In this document: positions 15,151-22,937 of the stretch, one piece after another
How the letters are laid out: each line of letters opens with the position of its first letter
Numbering within the stretch: position 1 is the stretch's first letter
Assembly (NCBI GenBank): GCA_949290645.1
Contig: CASESG010000002.1
Coordinates: 124,001 to 188,000, forward strand
Source of the DNA: an uncultured Bacillota bacterium
GTDB taxonomy: Bacteria; Bacillota_I; Bacilli_A; RFN20; CAG-288
Direction of reading: 5' to 3'
DNA: 64,000 nucleotides
Program-made: the position numbers and the translations under genes
The notes under the pieces: model-generated
Seen by the model: the letters and a program-made list of their open reading frames with translations, nothing else
The model's database searches: none
What the model was told of the DNA's origin: nothing

Positions 15151-17334
15151 CTAGGCGATGCTGTCGATCGTGATCGTTGAGGAAAAGGCCTTTCCGGAGT
15201 TGAGCATGCCGTTGTTGAACTGATCGGCATAATCGGAGAGAGCGAAACTATCTCCTGCCTGGAAGAGGGTCTTCTCGTTTGGCTTTCCCGAGCGGTTGTA
15301 GCTGATATAGCGTCCGTCGGCGCTGATCCAGCGGATCTCGTCGAAGCTGTCCATGCCGATCAGACCCGAGGAGGTCTCGCCCGTCGCACGGGAATTGACG
15401 ATGAGCTTGGCAAGATCCCCGTCATAGGCCCAGGCCTTTTCCGGAGTCTCGAAGAGATCGTAGCGATAGCTTCCCTCCCGGCGATAGGCCAGGCGATTGT
15501 CGACATGGTAGAGACGGCCTCCGTCTTTCTGGATCGGTTCGTCGCCGGCATAGGCATAGCCCCTGGAATTGAGGTTGCTCGGGGTGTAGTAGTCCAGGAG
15601 CAGGTATTCGTCGAAGGGATCGAAGTGCAGGATTCCCTCCGCATCCGGAATGAGTTCTCTCTCGTCGTCGACGACGACGATGAAGGCATCCTTGGCCTGG
15701 GAGGAAGGGATCGTGATCGTGCTGTTTCCGTAGACGACATAGGGCTTGCTCCAGCCCAGAAGCATCTTGGAGTAGGGATTGTGGTCCATGATCCCTCCGT
15801 CCATGCAATCCAATCCTCCCAGGGGAGAATAGCTGTCGCCGTCATAGCTGTAGTAGTCCAGAAGTCCCAGAAGATGCCCCGTCTCGTGGATCACGACATG
15901 GGCATCCCCGCCCTTGTCCATCCCGGGATCGTAGCTTCCGTCGATGAAGTCCATGCCAATGAAGCCGTAGTTGTTGACGACCGGATGCTCGATATCCCCG
16001 GTGTTCTTCGTCGTTCCGGAAAGGCCCCAGTAGCTAGCGTCGGGATTGCTCTCCCGTCCCAAAAAGACCATCCACAGGGCATCGATCGTCCCGTCCTTGT
16101 CGGAATCGTATTCCGTGAGGTCATCGTCGTAGGCCGTCTCGACCCAGGAGCGGACGGAGGAAGAAAGCTTTTCGAGAAGCTCCGGCGTCATCGAACCGAC
16201 CTGGGGGATGCGAAGGAAATCCTCGGCATAGAAATAGTCCGTCACCGTTCCGGTGATGTCCAACTGGCCATAGGAGGATTTCCAATAATAGGAGTGCAGG
16301 GATTCATAGGCGAGATCCTCTCCCGGGCCGAAGAAGGTCTTGAAGATCAAGTCCCTATTTTCCTCTGTGGCGACTTCCTCTCCGTCGGAGAGGACAACCG
16401 GAACGACAAGAATGGGAGTCTCGGCCCGCTCTTCTCCCGACTTGGGAAGGGAAGGGGCATAGACCCAATCGTCGTAGGCCCTTTTTCCGTAATCGTAGAT
16501 CGTGTGTGCGATCTCGACCTCATCCGGGCTGTAGTAGTTGTCATAGCTCTCGTCCGTCGGATCGGTGGTGATCGTGACGGTCATCTCCTTGTCATCCGGA
16601 GACAAGGTCTCGCTCTCGCCATGCTTTTCAGGTGAGGCGCTCTCCTCCTCCAAACAATAGAGAACTCTCTCCAAGGAAAGCTTCTCTTCCACACCGTCTG
16701 CCAGGAAGGACAGGACGTATCGCCCCGGCTTGGAAAAGACATATCCTTTTGCGTCTTTGCCATCGATGGTGGCCTGGACGTCGCTCTGGGACAAGGACTT
16801 CGTCTCCTCAAGGCGCTGATTGTCCAGAGTCGTCCTCGTCACTTGTCGGACATAGGTCAGTCCATCCAGGGAAAGAGCGTCCCCGACGTGATAATAGGTC
16901 GGAAGCTCTCCCTGGAGAGAAAGCGTTTCCGAAAAGCTTCTCAGGTCCTGGATGCGGATGTCGAACGTGCATTCCAGATCCGGCTGGGAGAGGGAGGAGA
17001 CCGTCAAGGTCTTCTTGGCCGCACTCTGGAGCAGGACTTCTCCCGTGTCGACGACTTTTCCGTCCATCGTGACCCGGTATTCCGTGACAGGCTGGGAGAG
17101 AAGAAGGTCTTCCCCCACCGAATAATCGTTCTGGACAACAACCATTCCGCTCAAGTCGAGAGTGTCATATTTCAGATAATTAACCTTCGGTAAAGTCGCA
17201 ATTTCCAATTTCGTGACAGCGATACCAATTTGAGAGCTTTGCGAGGACTTTTGGCTCACCGATGAGTTCCCACAGGACGAGAGCAGGGAAAGGGAGAGGA
17301 ACAAAGCAAGGGAGACGATTCTTTTTTTCTTCAT
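15151..17334 (-). CDS. M6-type (immune-inhibitor-A-like) zinc metalloprotease lipoprotein
   Basis: Predicted cell-surface protease. Start at MKKKRIVSL (17334) behind TTGGAGG; lipobox LLSSC with Cys21 and a short Ser-rich tether. Residues about 40-230 are N-terminal strand-rich modules. The catalytic region starts with TPILVVPVVLSDGEE, has a DSDKDGTIDALWMVFLG calcium-loop-like segment, then the active site HETGHLLGLLDYY (HExxH near 481-485, followed by GxxD) and GLDCMDGGIMDHNPYSKMLLGW. 727 residues. Substrate unknown. It converges on the operon containing its inactive paralogue. The M6/InhA assignment is from the motif set. Confidence 0.87.
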   Translation of the reverse strand: MKKKRIVSLALFLSLSLLSSCGNSSVSQKSSQSSQIGIAVTKLEIATLPKVNYLKYDTLDLSGMVVVQNDYSVGEDLLLSQPVTEYRVTMDGKVVDTGEVLLQSAAKKTLTVSSLSQPDLECTFDIRIQDLRSFSETLSLQGELPTYYHVGDALSLDGLTYVRQVTRTTLDNQRLEETKSLSQSDVQATIDGKDAKGYVFSKPGRYVLSFLADGVEEKLSLERVLYCLEEESASPEKHGESETLSPDDKEMTVTITTDPTDESYDNYYSPDEVEIAHTIYDYGKRAYDDWVYAPSLPKSGEERAETPILVVPVVLSDGEEVATEENRDLIFKTFFGPGEDLAYESLHSYYWKSSYGQLDITGTVTDYFYAEDFLRIPQVGSMTPELLEKLSSSVRSWVETAYDDDLTEYDSDKDGTIDALWMVFLGRESNPDASYWGLSGTTKNTGDIEHPVVNNYGFIGMDFIDGSYDPGMDKGGDAHVVIHETGHLLGLLDYYSYDGDSYSPLGGLDCMDGGIMDHNPYSKMLLGWSKPYVVYGNSTITIPSSQAKDAFIVVVDDERELIPDAEGILHFDPFDEYLLLDYYTPSNLNSRGYAYAGDEPIQKDGGRLYHVDNRLAYRREGSYRYDLFETPEKAWAYDGDLAKLIVNSRATGETSSGLIGMDSFDEIRWISADGRYISYNRSGKPNEKTLFQAGDSFALSDYADQFNNGMLNSGKAFSSTITIDSIA

Positions 17335-17398
17335 GGATACCTCCAAGATCCGAATTCGAAAATCGGGAGTCCTTCTATCATACGGGATGAAAGGACAG

Positions 17399-17422
17399 AA
17401 AAAAAGCTGGCCGAAGCCAGCT
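17399..17422 (-). terminator. Terminator of rplS
   Basis: Minus strand: AGCTGGC(TTCG)GCCAGCT (17422-17405) followed by six T residues (17404-17399), 37 bases after the rplS stop. Confidence 0.9.
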
Positions 17423-17458
17423 CGTTTGTCACATCGATACAGAACGTAGGAAGGAGAA

Positions 17459-17941
17459 TTACTTGCTTTCGCTCTCGGCGGCAGCTTCGGCAGCCTTGTG
17501 TTCCTTGGCGGCCTTGGCCTTCTCTCGGTTGAGAGCCTTCTTCTTGTCGGCGTTGGTCTTGGTGGCAGCGAGGTTGGCAGCGATCTTGTCCTTGCGGATG
17601 ACCTCTTCCAAACGGGCAGCCTTGCCCTTCCTGTTGCGAAGGTAGAAGAGCTTCTTCCTGCGGACCTTACCATGGCGGAGAACGGTGATGGAGGCAAGGA
17701 CCGGAGAGTTGACGAAGAAGTTCCTTTCGACGCCGATGCCGGCGGAATCCTTGCGGACGACGAACGTCTTGCTGACGCCAGCGCCGCGGATCGAGATGAC
17801 GACGCCTTCGAAGGCCTGCTGTCTCTCTTTGTTCCCTTCACGAATCGTGACCATGACACGGACGGTATCGCCCGTGACGAAGTCCGGAATGTCGTGACGG
17901 ATCTGAGTGGCAGTGACCTGCTGAACGAGATTCTTGTTCAT
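17459..17941 (-). CDS. rplS: 50S ribosomal protein L19 with extended C terminus
   Basis: L19 lies at the 30S-50S interface. The core matches the family: [27 protein letters not shown] split across residues about 14-40, then [32 protein letters not shown] and [25 protein letters not shown]. At 160 residues it is about 40 longer than usual, with an Ala/Lys/Glu-rich tail. It is normally co-transcribed behind trmD; here it stands alone with its own promoter, structured leader and terminator, about 12 kb away. Confidence 0.96.
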   Translation of the reverse strand: MNKNLVQQVTATQIRHDIPDFVTGDTVRVMVTIREGNKERQQAFEGVVISIRGAGVSKTFVVRKDSAGIGVERNFFVNSPVLASITVLRHGKVRRKKLFYLRNRKGKAARLEEVIRKDKIAANLAATKTNADKKKALNREKAKAAKEHKAAEAAAESESK

Positions 17942-18034
17942 TGTTGGTTCACTCCTTTGGTAATCATTGTGTTTTCCCTCTGTTCATGGACATGTGACCA
18001 ATCCAGCGGACCAAAGGTAAGCCCAAAACGGGCG
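17942..18034 (-). ncRNA. Putative autoregulatory 5' leader of rplS (L19-leader-like)
   Basis: About 93 nt between the predicted start site and the rplS ATG. It contains a GCCC-GTTTT-GGGC hairpin (18033-18021). CCTTTGGT (18017-18010) can pair with ACCAAAGG (17961-17954), which includes part of the Shine-Dalgarno AAAGGAG. The pairing encloses about 48 nt with TGGTCACATGTCC elements. Structured L19 leaders are known in low-GC Gram-positives; whether this matches that consensus was not tested. Inference: L19 binding stabilises the SD-closing helix. Confidence 0.55.
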
Positions 18035-18040
18035 TTAGGT

Positions 18041-18069
18041 AATATATCACAGAGCAATCCCTGTTTCAA
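18041..18069 (-). promoter_or_regulatory. Sigma-A promoter of rplS
   Basis: Minus strand TTGAAA (18069-18064), 17-bp spacer ending in TGA, TATATT (18046-18041): a near-consensus promoter with extended -10. Confidence 0.85.
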
Positions 18070-18184
18070 TCGAAATCCATCAACTTTCCTTGCGAAAGGG
18101 ATTCTTCTGGCCTCTTCTTGACAAAATGAGGATTCCTCAAGGTGGAGAAAAGGCAAAAAGCGCTGAAACTTGCTTCTTTTCGGC

Positions 18185-18213
18185 TTGAAAGGAAAGTATA
18201 CACTATTTATAAT
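18185..18213 (+). promoter_or_regulatory. Sigma-A promoter of the Sel1-repeat gene
   Basis: TTGAAA (18185-18190), 17-bp spacer, perfect TATAAT (18208-18213). The gene starts 28 bases downstream with GGAGG at 18230-18234. Confidence 0.88.
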
Positions 18214-18241
18214 AGGGTTATTGAAATCAGGAGGATGATTT

Positions 18242-19474
18242 ATGCCCTATACCATGGACAAGAACCTTGAGGATGGTCTGAAATTGTTGGAAGAAGGAAA
18301 GAAGGTCGACACGGCCCTGAAACTCATCAACAAATCCGCGAGAAAGGGAACGACCAAGGGAAAGTCCTTCTTCGAAATCGGTCGCATCATTCGCGAAGGC
18401 ATCAACGGCAACCTCGAAGCCAACCCGGAAGAAGCCCGCAAGTACTACGACAAGGCCTTAAGCCTCTTCGCCACGACCGATGACGGCAAGCTCGACTGCC
18501 TGGATTATCGCGAAATGGGAGACTACTTCAACTATGCCCTGGGCACGGAAGAAGCGGACAAGAACCGCGCGATGGAATATTACAAGAAGGCTCTCGACAT
18601 GGGAGACGAGGTCTCCAAGGAGAGAATCGCCCAGCTCGAGAAGGAGATGGCGACGGGAACGGCCAACACCGCTCCGGTCCTGACTCCCGCCGTCGAGGAG
18701 AAGAAGGACGAAGCCGCTCCGGCTCAAGTCGAAGAAAAGAAAGAAGTCGCTCCCGCCCCGGCTCCGGCACCGGAACCGACTCCGGCACCCGCTCCCGTCG
18801 AGGAGAAGGAACCCGTCAAGGCTCCCGAAGTCGAACCGGAAGGAAAGACCTACATGTCCGACAGCAAGAAGGTTCAGTCGGTCATCGAAGGAGAGCAGAT
18901 CCTCATCCGCGCCATTCGCCTCATCGATTCTCCCATCTCCACCGACAAGGAGATCGGCGATGGCATCGAGCTTCTGAAGACCGCCATCGAGCAGGGTTCG
19001 ATGAGAGCCGCCGTCCTTCTGGCCTACCTCTACGAAGGAAAGTCCTCCTACCTCGCCCCGAACTTCGAGCTCGCCAAGAAGTATTATGAAATCGCCTGCG
19101 GAAGAGGTTCTTCCGTCGCCGAATATCGTCTCGGCCTCCTCTATCTCTCTCCCGACACCTACTTCTTCAACGAAGGCCTCGGACACGAGCATATCATCAA
19201 GTCCGCTCGCATGGGCTATGCCCCTGCCCTCAACTACATCGGCGATTCCTATCGCTCAAAGGTCACCAACCCGAAGAACCTCGAGATCGCCTATCGTTAC
19301 TACTCCCTGGCCGGCGAGCGCGGATATGGCCTGAGCTATCACAACATGTCCGAAATCGATGCCTCCCGTCAGGAGATCGACCTTGCCCGCGAGCACGAGA
19401 AATACGCCATCCTCAACGGCTACGATCCCGATACCGAAACCCAGGATCCTCTCCACAACGCCCTCCACCTCTGA
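18242..19474 (+). CDS. Sel1/TPR-like repeat protein with acidic Pro-Ala linker
   Basis: 410-residue cytoplasmic protein; no signal peptide or membrane segment. N-terminal helical repeats (about 1-140) include a Sel1-like unit NPEEARKYYDKALSLF. A low-complexity linker of Glu, Lys, Ala and Pro runs from about 148 to 200. The C-terminal half (about 215-400) has four Sel1-type units such as NFELAKKYYEIACGRGSSVAEYRLG and NPKNLEIAYRYYSLAGERGYG (split here by spacing). Sel1 proteins are usually scaffolds for protein complexes; the partner is unknown. Monocistronic, with a near-consensus promoter and a terminator, so probably well expressed. Confidence 0.82.
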   Translation: MPYTMDKNLEDGLKLLEEGKKVDTALKLINKSARKGTTKGKSFFEIGRIIREGINGNLEANPEEARKYYDKALSLFATTDDGKLDCLDYREMGDYFNYALGTEEADKNRAMEYYKKALDMGDEVSKERIAQLEKEMATGTANTAPVLTPAVEEKKDEAAPAQVEEKKEVAPAPAPAPEPTPAPAPVEEKEPVKAPEVEPEGKTYMSDSKKVQSVIEGEQILIRAIRLIDSPISTDKEIGDGIELLKTAIEQGSMRAAVLLAYLYEGKSSYLAPNFELAKKYYEIACGRGSSVAEYRLGLLYLSPDTYFFNEGLGHEHIIKSARMGYAPALNYIGDSYRSKVTNPKNLEIAYRYYSLAGERGYGLSYHNMSEIDASRQEIDLAREHEKYAILNGYDPDTETQDPLHNALHL

Positions 19475-19494
19475 TCCGGTTCCCCAAAAAAACA

Positions 19495-19524
19495 AAAAGG
19501 TGCCATCGACAGGTGGCACCTTTT
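19495..19524 (+). terminator. Terminator of the Sel1-repeat gene
   Basis: Perfect 11-bp stem AAAAGGTGCCA/TGGCACCTTTT with an 8-base loop, 20 bases after the stop. Confidence 0.88.
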
Positions 19525-19582
19525 CTTGTCCATCAAACAAAGAGAGACACGATCTCAAGGGAACTGTCCCATTCCAAGGGAC

Positions 19583-19617
19583 AAAAAGGAACCGACGCCT
19601 GTTCAGGCATCGGTTCC
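19583..19617 (-). terminator. Terminator of the ftsK-plsC operon
   Basis: Minus-strand hairpin with arms of 14 bases (GGAACCGATGCCTG and CAGGCGTCGGTTCC, one G-T or mismatch pair) closed by AA, followed by TTTTT (19587-19583). Lies 59 bases after the plsC stop. Confidence 0.88.
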
Positions 19618-19675
19618 GATTCCGATATGTGTTTGGGCAAGGACTTGAAAGTCCCTTCGTGATTCTTCTTCCCGC

Positions 19676-20470
19676 TCAGCGGAACTGGACCTTCTTGGCC
19701 TTGGTGAGGGAATACTTGTTGCTCTTCTGGATGCTTTCGATGTCGGCCGCCCTGAGCTTGGCAAGGCCTTCCTGGACTCGTTCCCAGGCCAATTTTGCGA
19801 TCTCCTGCGTGTCCATGTTCTCGAATTCGGAAGGAAGGATCGGCTTGAGGAAGAGAAGCTGCAAGGGATAGCGACGGTAGTGATACTTCTGGTTGAGGAC
19901 GCGGTCGGTCAAGAACATGGCATAGGGGACGATGGGGATGTTCCTTCTGGTCGCCAGCTTGAAGGATCCGGGATGGAAGTCGAGAAGCTCGTAAGGAGGC
20001 TTTCGGGACCTTGTCCCTTCGGGATAGATGACGTAGGAGAGATCCGGATTGTCCTGAAGCAGCTTGTCGATGTGGCTGAAGGCCAGGATCTCGCTCCGGA
20101 GGTCCTCCCGGTCGAGCAGGGTGCTGTCGATGGCCTTGGCGATGGTCGGGACAAGGGGCATCTTCCGGATCTCCTTCTTGGCGACGAAGCCCAGAGGGCG
20201 CTCGAAATACTGGACGAAAGCAATCGGGTCGTAGACGGAGACGTGGTTTCCGACAAACAGGCACTGCCCCTCCGGCACGTTCTCCTCTCCTTGGACATAG
20301 AAGTCGACGTGGAAGGAAGAACGGTTGAGCTTGAGGAAGAAGGAGCGGACCTTGGCATAGCGGACGGAGAGGGGAAACTTCTCCGGATGCTTGGCGTATT
20401 GCCGAATCTTTCCGTAGTCGCTGAGAATGTGACGGACGCCGAAGAAGGCCATCCTCGCATACTTGATCAC
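19676..20470 (-). CDS. plsC: 1-acyl-sn-glycerol-3-phosphate acyltransferase (PlsC family)
   Basis: Acylates lysophosphatidic acid to phosphatidic acid at the membrane. 264 residues. Acyltransferase block I is GNHVSVYDPIA (HX4D catalytic motif), block II GFVAKKEIRKMPLVPTI, block III VIYPEGTRSRKPP, block IV IPIVPYAMF. The C-terminal tail is basic. Last gene of the operon that starts with ftsK; its ATG overlaps the pullulanase stop by 4 bases. Substrate preference cannot be read from the sequence, but the plsC role is the default for this motif set. Confidence 0.92.
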   Translation of the reverse strand: MIKYARMAFFGVRHILSDYGKIRQYAKHPEKFPLSVRYAKVRSFFLKLNRSSFHVDFYVQGEENVPEGQCLFVGNHVSVYDPIAFVQYFERPLGFVAKKEIRKMPLVPTIAKAIDSTLLDREDLRSEILAFSHIDKLLQDNPDLSYVIYPEGTRSRKPPYELLDFHPGSFKLATRRNIPIVPYAMFLTDRVLNQKYHYRRYPLQLLFLKPILPSEFENMDTQEIAKLAWERVQEGLAKLRAADIESIQKSNKYSLTKAKKVQFR

Positions 20471-22611
20471 TTGTTTTCCCTCCGGGAGAGATAGATGCTG
20501 ACGGAGAGGCCGTTGACGATGGCCAGCTTGACGTAGAAGTCGGCCTTCTCGACATTTCCGGTCTCGTTGAAGATCAGCTGGGAATAGTCATCGAAGGAAT
20601 AGGTGAAGGAGTGCTTGGTCGGGTTGAAAAGGATGTAGATGGAGAAGTCCTTCAGGTTGTAATTGACCTTGATGGCTCCATAGGGAAGGTTCTCGAAGGA
20701 GATGAGACTTCCCAATTCCTCCCTCTGGTCTCCGATGAGGTCTTCCATCCTCTTGCAGATGGAGATGGCATCCCGGAAGAAATAATAGAGACTCTTCCTC
20801 TCGTCGAGAAGCTTCCAGTCGAAGCCGTTGACCTTGTCTCCCGCATCGTAGGAATTCCCGATTCCGCCCTTGGAGAGACCAATCTCCTGTCCGGCGTGGA
20901 AGAAGGGGATGCCGCAGGAGGTGAGGATGGCGACCGTGATCATCTTGATGCGGCGGAAGAGCTCCGCATCGCTCTCCTCCGGACAGCAGCGCTTGAGCTT
21001 GTCGTAGAGGGTGTGGTTGTCGTGGCATTCGACGTAGTTGAGGGACTGTCCCGCGTCCTTGAACATCGGGGCGAAGGCGAGGGCGACGGAAGAGCCCAGA
21101 AAGACGTGCTTGAAGCCGTCTCGATAGTTCGTGTCGCCCGAGAGATAGCCCTTCACGCCAAGCTCCGACTCTCCGGTCTTTCCCTTGACGACGTCCCGGA
21201 ATCGGTCGTTGAAGAAGGCCGCAAAAGGCATCTTGCTTGAATTGTATTGAGTCGCTTTCTCATCGGCCGGAAGGTTCGTCCACAGGTCCCATCCTTCTCC
21301 ATAGAAGAGAACGTCTTTTTTCTTCTTCTCGACTTCCTCATAGGCCTTCTTCATGGTCTCGATGTCGGTGATGCCCATCAAATCGAAGCGGAAGCCATCG
21401 GCCGCATAGAAGTCGACCAGGTGCAGAAGGGAGTCGATGATCAGCTTCCGACACATGTAGTGCCGGCTTTCCAGGTCGTTTCCGCAACCCGAGCCGTTGC
21501 TGAGCGTCCCGTCGTTGTTGTGGCGGAAGTAATACTGCGGGACAAGGAGGGAGAGAGAATTGTGGAGGTGGGAGAAGACGTGGTTGTAGACGACGTCGAA
21601 GACGACGCGCAGTCCTCTCCGATGAAAGGCGCCAACCAGGGAGCGAAGCTCCACGATCCGCTCATAGGGATCGTCCGGATTCTTGGTATAGGATCCCTCC
21701 GGTGCGAAGTAGAAGGCGGGATCGTAGCCCCAGTTGTAGCTGGAGCTGGGGTCATCGTCGTCGATGGTCCGGAAATCCAGAACTGGCTGGAGCTGGATGT
21801 GGGTGACGCCGAGGCTTGAGAGATAATCCAGGCCCATGGGAAGGCCGCCCTTCGTCTTCAGTCCGTCCCGGGAAAGGGCCTCGTAGGTGTCCTTGTCCTC
21901 GATGTCGGAAAGGGACGTCATGTCGCGGACGTTGCACTCGTAGATGATCGAGCTCTGTCTCCCCCGGTATGGAGGGAGCTGATTGTCGTCGGTCGAGATC
22001 CGATAGACCTTCTTCGGGTCGATGACATATCCATAGAGGCTGTTGTGTCCCAGGCCGAAGGCATAGGGATCGACGACGTCGTTGATCTCGCCGAAGATCT
22101 TGGCGCTGTAGCAATAGCGGCTTTCGTCCAGATCCCCTTCGACGGTGGTCTCGAAGATGCCGTTTTCGTCATTTCGCTCCATGACATAGGAGCGGAAGGA
22201 ATACTCCCCCTTCCTCTGGAGCTTCAGGACGATCGAGGTGGCAAAGGGAGAGAAGACGCGGAAGGTGGTCTTGTCCTTTTGATAGAGGGCGCCAAGAGGT
22301 CCGTCGAAGCGATACTTCTCCTCGAAGGCCGGCGTCATCGCCAAGAAGGAGATGTCGATCGGGATGAAATAGTTCTCCGTGGTCTTGATCTGATAGATGT
22401 GGCCGGGGCGATAGGTCACCCCCTTGGTGAAGAGCGTGTAGAGATAGGAAGATCCCGATTCCGACTGGCTGACGGGAAGAAGCTTGCGAAGGGGGATCCC
22501 GTCCTCGTAGAGGACGAAGGACTTCTGGTTTCGAATGTAGAAGTCCTTGCTGAAGGTCACTTCCAAGACATCCCCGGCCTTGGCCAGGGCTTGCATCATG
22601 ATCTTTTTCAT
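20467..22611 (-). CDS. pulA: Type I pullulanase / alpha-1,6-debranching glycoside hydrolase (GH13)
   Basis: Cleaves alpha-1,6 branches in glycogen, pullulan or imported branched dextrins. 714 residues without signal peptide, so intracellular. N-terminal CBM48-like sandwich (about 90-200), then the (beta/alpha)8 barrel: pullulanase signature YNWGYDP (about 289-295), region I FDVVYNHVF, region II GFRFDLMG with the nucleophile Asp (about 405-411), the acid-base Glu in YGEGWD (about 435), region IV ECHDNHT (about 526). A C-terminal strand domain follows. All catalytic residues present. AAAGGAG precedes the start. Confidence 0.93.
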   Translation of the reverse strand: MKKIMMQALAKAGDVLEVTFSKDFYIRNQKSFVLYEDGIPLRKLLPVSQSESGSSYLYTLFTKGVTYRPGHIYQIKTTENYFIPIDISFLAMTPAFEEKYRFDGPLGALYQKDKTTFRVFSPFATSIVLKLQRKGEYSFRSYVMERNDENGIFETTVEGDLDESRYCYSAKIFGEINDVVDPYAFGLGHNSLYGYVIDPKKVYRISTDDNQLPPYRGRQSSIIYECNVRDMTSLSDIEDKDTYEALSRDGLKTKGGLPMGLDYLSSLGVTHIQLQPVLDFRTIDDDDPSSSYNWGYDPAFYFAPEGSYTKNPDDPYERIVELRSLVGAFHRRGLRVVFDVVYNHVFSHLHNSLSLLVPQYYFRHNNDGTLSNGSGCGNDLESRHYMCRKLIIDSLLHLVDFYAADGFRFDLMGITDIETMKKAYEEVEKKKKDVLFYGEGWDLWTNLPADEKATQYNSSKMPFAAFFNDRFRDVVKGKTGESELGVKGYLSGDTNYRDGFKHVFLGSSVALAFAPMFKDAGQSLNYVECHDNHTLYDKLKRCCPEESDAELFRRIKMITVAILTSCGIPFFHAGQEIGLSKGGIGNSYDAGDKVNGFDWKLLDERKSLYYFFRDAISICKRMEDLIGDQREELGSLISFENLPYGAIKVNYNLKDFSIYILFNPTKHSFTYSFDDYSQLIFNETGNVEKADFYVKLAIVNGLSVSIYLSRRENK

Positions 22612-22937
22612 CCGTTACTCCTTTCCTCGAGAAGAAGGACCGCCATGGCGACAAAGTCGTGGCTGAGAGAGAGGTCTCCTTCGATTCTCTGTTGATCCAG
22701 AAGAAGATAGGGTCTTCCGTCTTCCTCGTGGTCGATTTCCAATCTCCGATAGTCGATGTCCTTCCTTCCGCTGGCCTTCACGAAGGCCTCCTTGGCGGCA
22801 AAGGCGCGGGCGAGATAGGTCGCCTTGTCCACCGCCTTCTCGTATTCCGAAAGTTCCTTGGGAGAGAGGATTCTCTCGGCCAGCTCCTCCTTCCCCTCGA
22901 AGCGGGAGATGAGGCAGACGTCGACTCCGACCCTCAC
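22608..22937 (-). CDS. acpS: Holo-[acyl-carrier-protein] synthase AcpS
   Basis: Transfers 4'-phosphopantetheine from CoA to acyl carrier protein, enabling fatty acid synthesis. 109 residues, slightly short. Motifs: MRVGVDVCLISRF with the metal-binding Asp, LSPKELSEYEKA, ARAFAAKEAFVKASG with the catalytic KEA, and LSLSHD near the C terminus. Overlaps genes on both sides by 4 bases. Together with plsC two genes downstream it gives this operon a lipid-synthesis component. Confidence 0.94.
   Translation of the reverse strand: MRVGVDVCLISRFEGKEELAERILSPKELSEYEKAVDKATYLARAFAAKEAFVKASGRKDIDYRRLEIDHEEDGRPYLLLDQQRIEGDLSLSHDFVAMAVLLLEERSNG

Noticed and set aside
18128..18140. Short palindrome TGAGG-ATT-CCTCA between rplS and the Sel1 gene
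   Set aside because: Not placed at either promoter, and short enough to occur by chance.
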